Assembly (NCBI RefSeq): GCF_024763615.1
Contig: NC_077224.1
Location: 63,870,712 to 63,934,711 of the forward strand
From: Phlebotomus papatasi
Taxonomy: Eukaryota > Arthropoda > Insecta > Diptera > Psychodidae
Direction of reading: 5' to 3'
Length of the DNA: 64,000 bases
The notes beneath the pieces are model-generated. The model was not told the DNA's origin and did not search any database. It saw only the letters and a program-made list of their open reading frames with translations. The position numbers were made by a program, and so were the translations under genes. Positions 56,976 through 64,000 of this stretch are shown here, in pieces (the first letter of the stretch is position 1; each line of letters opens with the position of its first letter).

Positions 56976-57195
56976 TAGGGGAATGTTTGGATGGTTCGCA
57001 TAGAGTGAGCCTTCAAACAACGCAAATTTTCTCTTTATTTGCAAAGAGCTAGTTCGTCATTTCTTAGCCATAAGATAGATAATTATTAAACTCATGAAAC
57101 GGGATGAGAAGTGGTAAGTAAGCTCTTTGCAAACAAAGAGAAAATTCGCATCGTTTGAAGGTTCACTCTGTGCGAACCATGCCTACATTCCCCTA
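56976..57195. mobile_element. 220-bp MITE, GTTCGCA family, copy 1
   Basis: Left TAGGGGAATGTTTGGATGGT then TCGCATAGAGTGAGCCTTCA; right reverse complemented TAGGGGAATGTAGGCATGGT then TCGCACAGAGTGAACCTTCA. Arms of about 80 bp pair. TA at both ends. Confidence 0.93.
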
Positions 57196-57653
57196 TAAGC
57201 TGATCTAGGCTTATCACTGGCTTTGTGTCTGAACTAAATCTCTGAATTCATTGTTATAATACTTCCATACGTGTCTTGACTGAAATAGAGAGTCTGTTAG
57301 TCTTTCTAATTTATTTGGATAGGTTTTCAGCTTATTTTTAGGTACGTGGTGTTGGAAAAAATTTGCCTAATAGAAGACAAAATGTTACCATATAAAAAAT
57401 AATAGTTGGAACAAGTAAAAGGGAAGAGAGGATCTGGAAATCATCAACTCTATCAAACTCGTCCGACTGCAATATTCCATGCTATACAATACAGGAATTG
57501 TGGCGTTTCTAAACAGTAACGACGTTAGAATATAACTGATAGTGATAGAGTTTTATTAAGGACATTTGTAATTTGCATAATTGTTAAGTGTTTGATTATA
57601 ATGGGATCTTGGTCACAATAAGAGGATAGGCTTCAGACCTCTATCAAGGGTAA

Positions 57654-57669
57654 GGGGGGGGGGGGGGGG
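57654..57669. repeat. Run of 16 G
   Basis: A homopolymer of 16 G preceded by TAA and followed by TTATAAAAAAAAA. Its length is likely to vary or to be unsure in an assembly. Confidence 0.85.
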
Positions 57670-60032
57670 TTATAAAAAAAAACAATACAGGAAAAATGTC
57701 ATAAAATTGTTTGTAAATGAATCGGCTCCAAACAGCTGAAAAGCCGAAGCTAGAGGAGAGGATAGTAAGAAATCCGGTCAGACTATCCCCTTACTCTGGT
57801 ATAGCGATATCTTTAAGAAATTCTGGGGATTTCGGTTTCTGTTTGGACTGGCCCTCGGTTGTTTTTACGGCATCTAGTACCGGTTCTTTAGAGCCACCGG
57901 GCTTAAGGATGTCATGCTCTTTATGTATAGGCTACCCCCGGGGGTCCCTTGAGAGAGTTTCAACTCCAGGTTAGAAAATAAATTTCTTAACTCTGCAGTT
58001 CGGCAAATAAATGCATCAGTAGTACAAATTCCTCAGCAGAAATTAGCTTCAAGACGGTATCCTAAAATTCCTGCCCTCGATCACAAGGCTTCCTGAAGAG
58101 AAGCAACTATTTCCTGGCAGTAGGGAGCCAATTGGTCGCTGGTAAACCTTATATAATAGGATGCCGCTATTCTTAAGCCAAAAGGGAGATGCGATTTCTG
58201 TGGAACAAACACTCTCGTGCTGCTGGAAGAGGAACTCAGGAATCTCTATCGCAATCTGATTTATTTAACAAAAATTTACCCTATTTAGACAAAACTAGTT
58301 TTACCCCACTGAATCAAGTACTTAATTACTACGGTGAACTCCGTGAACTCATAATGCGTCATTGCAAAATACCATATTTTCCCTTTGGTTTTCCCAAATT
58401 TTCTTTTTTAAATTCTGAATAAAAGAATCTAACTGTTTGATATGGTTTGTTCAAACAATAGTCCTAGCGGCTTAACGGTTTGAATTATTCAATTTATTTG
58501 AGTTTTTATCATTTTCTTGTTACTTATAGACTCTGTACTCATCCATTCTTTCAACTTTGAATGAAATTCGAATCTAATTACCTTCAAAAATCAAATCAAT
58601 TCAAAAAGACTGTAAGATTGAAATAATGCTAGGAAAAGCAAGAAAACACGTTCTTCCTGTAATACTAAAATTGCGTTGTTCCTTCAGAAAGCTTCTGATG
58701 TAAAGTACTTCAGCTCAGTTTTAATATGCTCTTTGTTCTCCGTTGACTCAAAGCGTAACTTCTGAGATAAACATTTTTGATTGGTGTGCAAAAAATATTG
58801 TTCATATTTTTGTTTTGAAAAGTATAGTATAAAATAAAATCAATAAGGAGTTTCGACAAACAATATTGTGCTGTTCGCAATATTCAATTTGTATTTATTT
58901 TAAATAAAAGCTTCTCTTGTTCTTGCTATTTGCATTTTCACATTCGACCCTTAACGTTTCGAATATACCTAGCAATTCCCTTCTCCAGGAGTGGATGGAA
59001 GAGTGCTTTTGTAGAGGAAACATGCAAACTCATGTCGCTCGTTTTTCTTTCGCCTACGTTGAGTATGAGTATAAAATGTTAAACTCCCTCCAATCCACCG
59101 GGCGAATGGATGAATCCAACAAGAGAAAAGACTTTGAATGGCAGGCCATAAATGACGAAGAAGAGTCATTTTCTCGTCAAGCTCCCATCAACCGGTGGAA
59201 AAGTAGTCATTTCGCTCACCCGCACGAAACTCCTGACATGTTTTTTTTTTGGAAGAACAAGAGGTCGTCATTTCCATCAAATTGTGGATTTATTTAATAA
59301 GATCTAGGCGATTGCGTGCGAGGTTTTCTCAATTCCAACAACCAAAGCTCAATGCGTGTCAGTGGGGATGGGTTTTACCGTGCTTTAATTAGGGTGTCAA
59401 GGAGACACGGACCCACGCACTTCCCTAAGCATAACTTGTGGAAAACTTTTACGCCATTGATTTTTTGTTTGCGTATAGAGATGTATGTTTTAGGCTTTAT
59501 GTCCCCTCCTTAAAAGGTACTTTGGAATTGGGTTTCGAAAGAAAATGTCTCCCATTCTTTTATTACCTTTTCATCCTCATCCGCGCCACAATCGTAATCT
59601 CACCATCTTAGTGATCAGAGTTGAAGTCAGTCTAGAAGCAATTTTGAGATAATTTATTAGAAAAATAAAATTAATAAATACTAAATTAATGTGGGTATTT
59701 TGAAAGATGTTGGAAACCCAATTCGCATATCATTTCGCATTAGGCACAATATTAGGTTATCATTGCGTTATTTGAAATTCTCATTTTAAACTCAGAAATG
59801 GAAACTTCTTTTCAGGGTTATATTGCACAACAATAATATTCATCACAAGTAAAAATATCATAATTTTTGAATTTCATATTTTGAAAAAAAAAAACTTTTT
59901 GACTTTTCAAAAAAAATTTTTTTGTTCAAAAACAAAAGTTTAATACACATTTAGCACACATATATTTTTGAACATGTTTTATGGTTTCATTACTCTCTTG
60001 ATTACTTTAAAATAGTGTATAGTAAAATAGTA
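57670..60032. other. No gene seen
   Basis: A 126-codon frame at 58917-59297 has no recognisable domain. 57.7-58.1 kb is GC-richer with scattered short frames that may be decayed coding DNA, but I cannot place a family. Confidence 0.45.
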
Positions 60033-61084
60033 TAGGGGAAGTGTGCCAAATTTCGGCCAGCTTCTAATTTCGGTCACTTTCAGTGTAATTTCGGCCATGG
60101 AAATAAATTAATTAAAATTATGTGTGCTATCTTCGAATAGTCAATGAATTCATTTTGCTTTTAAATATTTATCCATTTTAGGATGTATTACCACAAATAT
60201 CGTTAAATTTTAGGTATAATTTGAATTTAAATTGTGTTGTAAAAACTCAGTGTGGAAGAGTCTTACAAAAAATGTGACAGATCGATTGTGTTTCTAGCAG
60301 TCTTACGATTTGGGGCGAAGAGCAAGAGGTTTCCTTCGGTGTTTTTCATGAAAATCGATTAGTTTTAATTAAAGATTGTTTCGGTTTATGTTAATAGTGA
60401 ATCAATCTTTAAATTCCGGATAAATTTTCCCAGCTGGATCCTGTATTTCGCGTAAAAAAGTATATACTTTGTGATCGTCTCACCGGTGAGGTAGTGTTGC
60501 CTATTCCGGCAACATCTTTTGCGTTCTTAAATTTCTTATTCATTTTGTGTTTTTTTTTTTAATTTCTGAGTTCTACAATGTCCAGAGAAAAAAACCATCG
60601 CTTCTATGAAAAAGATAAGGTGGAAAAGGCCTTGGAAAAGTTCATGCAGGGCAAATTGCTACGGGAATCTGCGCGTAAATTTGAGATGCTTCTCTTCAGG
60701 TCTTCACGACATATTACGCGGAAGATCCCAGGGCTTGTACGTCATATAAACGTATTAAACTAAATATCTAACTCGTTCTGTTTGACATTTTGAAATTTTC
60801 TGTCCGTTCCGTCACAAAAGATGGTCAGAAAAAAGGTGGCTGGTATTTCACTCAAAGTGGCCGGAATACTACCCAAAGCAATGTCCATATTATTATTAAT
60901 TTTTCAATATTTTAGGAAGTGATTTAAAGAAAATAAAGATGATAAACTAGTTTTCAAGGTTCCACACAACCTTCCCGAAAAGGAAGTGACAAAAAATATC
61001 AATATGAATTAAAAATATTGCATTTCAAACTTAGGACTTCGGTACTTATATGCAACTATGCCGAAATTTGGCACACTTACCCTA
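60033..61084. mobile_element. 1.05-kb member of the TAGGGTAAGTGTGCCAAA family with transposase remnant
   Basis: Left TAGGGGAAGTGTGCCAAATT then TCGGCCAGCTTCTAATTTCG; right reverse complemented TAGGGTAAGTGTGCCAAATT then TCGGCATAGTTGCATATAAG. TA at both ends. It encloses a helix-turn-helix frame at 60578-60763. Interior near 60901-61020 matches the 430-bp copies, so the short MITEs look like deletion products of an element such as this. Confidence 0.9.
60578..60763 (+). pseudogene. Pogo/Psq-type helix-turn-helix, N-terminal transposase remnant (61 aa)
   Basis: The frame reads REKNHRFYEKDKVEKALEKF then MQGKLLRESARKFEML, the pattern of the Psq/CENP-B DNA-binding domain found at the N-terminus of pogo-like transposases and also seen at 16066-15860. 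It starts with ATG about 545 bp from the left terminus, as expected for a transposase start. After about 50 residues the similarity stops (RSSRHITRKIPG) and a stop follows; the catalytic domain is absent. Confidence 0.75.
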
Positions 61085-61165
61085 TATGTAGTAAATCGGA
61101 GGCAGCCAAAATCCTAAATATTCAAAATTCTAAAAAGGATGAAATTATATGGAGGATAATGTGTA
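61085..61165. repeat. AAAATCCCGAA modular repeat, decayed fragment
   Basis: AATCGGAGGCAGCCAAAATC then CTAAATATTCAAAATTCT and GGATGAAATTATATGGAGGA; the same order is seen at 21592 and, inverted, at 13560-13660 (CCTCCATATAATTTCATCCC). Confidence 0.7.
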
Positions 61166-61404
61166 GAATAATTTCATGGAATCGATAGAACGTAATAAGT
61201 TTTAATCGTTAGCCGTTTACTCGGTTCAGGAGAGGTAGTACCAAGTTAGTGTGACTTATCTTCTGAAAGGTCTCACACTCAACGAACTAAAATGTAATTG
61301 AAATCGAAAATTTTGTTTTCGGGATATTCTAATAACGAAAATTCGAAAATCGTATAATGAATATGTATATGAATTCACTTTAAGAAATAATTTAGAAAAT
61401 ATCT

Positions 61405-61570
61405 ATGACGGGATATATTTACTTACTTAAGTGGCCACTTACGTTCCTTTAAGAGACAAGGCCTCCTGCACAACACGTCGCCATTCCACACGATCCAAAG
61501 TCAGCATCTGCTAGCGTCGCAGCACCCTCAGGGTTTCGAGGACATCGTCCACTATGTTTTTCCGTCTCGT
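61405..61570. mobile_element. Possible LINE 3' fragment
   Basis: TTACTTAAGTGGCCACTTAC then AGACAAGGCCTCCTGCACAA and CGTCGCCATTCCACACGATC. This GC-rich patch in AT-rich DNA resembles the 3' region of insect non-LTR elements as I remember them, but I cannot name one. Confidence 0.3.
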
Positions 61571-62752
61571 CGTATAGGTTATAGGTTTATACGGATATAG
61601 GTTTTATATTATTTTAAAAGCGTGTAATCAATATGCAACAGAGAATCTCTTTGTGATGTATAACATGACTAACATTGCTTCCTATCGAGCAAGAAGTATT
61701 TCTTGTTCTACCCTGAAGCTTCTTTATCTAACGTTGAACAATACTACTAAATAATTGAAAAGCCGAGTATTATGTATTCATATTGGAGTTTTTTTTTGCC
61801 AAAAGACAATAACAGTATTTCTCGGATGCTATCTTAATCCTATCTCGATGATAAATTCCGCTTCATATACCGCCAACTCTGTCCGTGCTGAAGAAGTGTA
61901 AAAGTGGATTATGTTTTGTATATAGCATTTTGGAAAGGTTCGATATGGATATTGTGTATACGTCGTTGAAGGATTCTTCTATTTCATTTGATAGTAGACA
62001 CATATAAATATGCAAAATGTACGCATATTTGGGAATTAGGGGCATTTACGTGTGGAGGGTCCTTGGAAACCTGTGAGCAAATATACGACTATATTCTACC
62101 GGCGCGGTCTAATGAGAAACAGCAACCCCTCAACACGGCACTTGCTACACAGCATTAATAGGCCGAAAGAGCGAGTGCCGTGCTCTAATTACAAAATTCG
62201 CCAGGAATAATTTATCGCTTTTAATTTACGAAATTACGGGAATTACAGATTTTATAATTCCCAGAATGGGGTATATGGACTACATACACAGCAATATACT
62301 TCATCACCCTTTTGGGAGTATGTTATTCCCCGCGAAATGCGCAAAATGTAACGCATATACGAACCATAATTTGTGTATTTTTGCCGGTGCGGCCTCAGCA
62401 AGAAAGTTGGGCATAATATTGTGAATGAATTTTCAGTTTAGTGCCCTTTCGACCTCATTCGTCTTCTCCCTTGACTCTCACCCATGGCATTGTAAGTGAA
62501 AGTGCTTTCTGCTCGATGTAACCCTGAAACGGAAAATGAATGTCTGATAAGGCTTCTGTCACCTTCTATTCTCTGTCTTACGTCTCAATGCCGACAGCCA
62601 TAGGATTGTTTTTATTGCTCATGTTTGGAATATTTCCTAGGAAGAGTTCTGCTGTGTAATCCTGTGGATTGAGGTGACAGGTATACGGGCTTTCTAAATG
62701 TTCAAATAGGTTCAGAGAAAAGATATAATATTGGAAAATTACCAAGATGACA
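61571..62752. other. No gene seen
   Basis: Contains ACACGGCACTT and GAGTGCCGTG facing each other (62135-62185), a possible small stem. No frame of note. Confidence 0.45.
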
Positions 62753-62974
62753 TAGGGGAATGTAGGTATAATTCGCACAGAGAACCTTCAGACGATGCGA
62801 ATTTTCTCTTTGTTTGCAAAGAGCTTTCTTACCATTTCTTATCCCGTTTCATGAGCTTAATAATTATTTATCTATCTTATGGCTAAGAAATGACGAACTA
62901 GCTCTTTGCAAATAAAGAGAAAATTTGCGTTGTTTGAAGGTTCACTCTGTGCGAACCATACCAACATTCCCCTA
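62753..62974. mobile_element. 222-bp MITE, GTTCGCA family, copy 2
   Basis: Left TAGGGGAATGTAGGTATAAT then TCGCACAGAGAACCTTCAGA; right reverse complemented TAGGGGAATGTTGGTATGGT then TCGCACAGAGTGAACCTTCA. Matches 56976-57195 in opposite orientation almost throughout. Confidence 0.93.
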
Positions 62975-64000
62975 CTGTAGCAGTTTCGAGAATGCTAAAA
63001 CTCATGACATTGATTCTTTGCTCTAATAAAATAAAGCGTGTGCACGCTGAAATTGAAGGGTTCCTCCTACAGTGAGGTTGCATCCATGAAAATTGTGGAG
63101 CTTTTCTGGAAAAATAGTCAGGTTCTTCCGTATGGTATCATTTTCAATGATTGCGTTGAGTACTAAGTTGACCTCTTCGCAGTGATAGCAAAGGGAAAGT
63201 AGGTCATCATCAAGGTTATATCCAAATTATTAGAATCGTAATCGAAAAATGGCTCCCATAGCATATAAAAAGAACAAAAATATTTTTCGAAAGATAATTT
63301 AACTAGGATTTTTCTATGTTTTTAGTTTTTAATCTAATGGCTTCTCGCCGATTTCTCGACCATTATTTTTAATTCCCGTCATTAGATACTTGACAAGTCC
63401 TTCTCCGCGGTCACGGACGATTTTCTTCCACTTTCTTTTGATATTGGGCCAAATTCTCTAATTCTGCACCCAAAGTGAGGTTTTGTTTATGTTATTGTTT
63501 CTGGTAACCTGCAAAATCTGGGCAACACTTTAAGTGAGTAAAAATATGACAATTTCTTATCCGGAAGTAAATTTTATCACAAATTATTCAATTTGAGAGG
63601 TAAATAAGGCAATTTAACAAGTTTTCCAAACGATATTAGAGTGTTTTCTGATATCAAAAAAACATCAAAATATAACCGTGTCAAGTCCAACAAAATACAA
63701 AATAAATTTTTGAAATATCAAGAATTTATCAATTTGGGGCTCTATAATAATCGTTAGCTACAGTTTTATGCATATTTAAGTCGTTTTCGTGTTGTTTTTT
63801 AGCAATTTAACAATATTTTTTCACCCAAAACCTCACATTTTCTATGCCTTGTATCCCCTGAATTCCTGGATATTTCCTGTCCGGGTCACTAATAGGCTGT
63901 TCAGGGGGCCACAAAAAACTTGATTAGCTACAAAAACTGCTTTCCGGACAACCTTTTTGCACATAAAACACAAAAATATTCCTGTCACAAATAACCTTAA
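62975..64000. other. No gene seen
   Basis: AT-rich. AAGTGAGGTTTTG at 63474 and CAAAACCTCACA near 63827 face each other and could be the ends of a 360-bp element, but the pairing is short. Confidence 0.4.

Noticed and set aside
58917..59297. 126-codon protein gene
   Set aside because: No domain and no supporting signals; the composition does not look coding.
63474..63838. MITE with GTGAGGTTTTG ends
   Set aside because: Pairing covers only about 12 bp with no TA or other target duplication; not enough to call.

Overview
The window is eukaryotic nuclear DNA from an insect, most likely a fly. The evidence is an intact insect-type odorant receptor gene with one short intron, AT-rich intergenic DNA, a Maverick/Polinton element of animal type, two tRNA-derived SINE families and many miniature transposons flanked by TA. 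A phlebotomine sand fly or related nematoceran is only a guess; nothing in the window fixes the species.

Positions 1 to about 9,280 hold most of a Polinton (Maverick), a large virus-like DNA transposon, with every gene on the minus strand. From right to left these are an adenain-like cysteine protease, an unrecognised 261-residue protein, a spliced protein-primed DNA polymerase B (four exons, 1,395 residues by my junctions), an A32/FtsK-like packaging ATPase, a small PX-like virion protein with a hydrophobic C-terminus, a 298-residue Polinton protein of unknown role, and a retroviral-type DDE integrase that runs off the left edge. The last four are packed head to tail with overlapping ends, as in a virus. 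Every reading frame is open and every catalytic motif I looked for is present, so the copy looks young. A major capsid protein gene is not visible and may lie to the left. The protease, ATPase and PX-like protein fit virion maturation and DNA packaging; the polymerase and integrase fit self-synthesis and insertion.

Positions 9,989 to 11,320 hold a complete 7tm_6 odorant receptor of 399 residues in two exons. DNA resembling its upstream region recurs 3 kb downstream, which suggests an old tandem duplication whose second receptor has decayed.

From about 11.4 kb to 64 kb I find no protein gene I can defend, only one weak two-exon candidate near 39.4 kb. The space is an intergenic or intronic landscape filled with miniature inverted-repeat elements. 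Many have TA at both ends and a shared TAGGG(G/T) terminus although their inner sequences differ. One 1-kb member carries a pogo/Psq-type helix-turn-helix reading frame, linking at least one MITE family to a pogo-like transposase. There are also a broken pogo/Tigger transposase, the 3' part of a non-LTR retrotransposon, long fold-back elements, a modular repeat built from 16-bp AAAATCCCGAA-type units, minisatellites and nested insertions. Between these are several stretches of unique DNA in which I recognise nothing.
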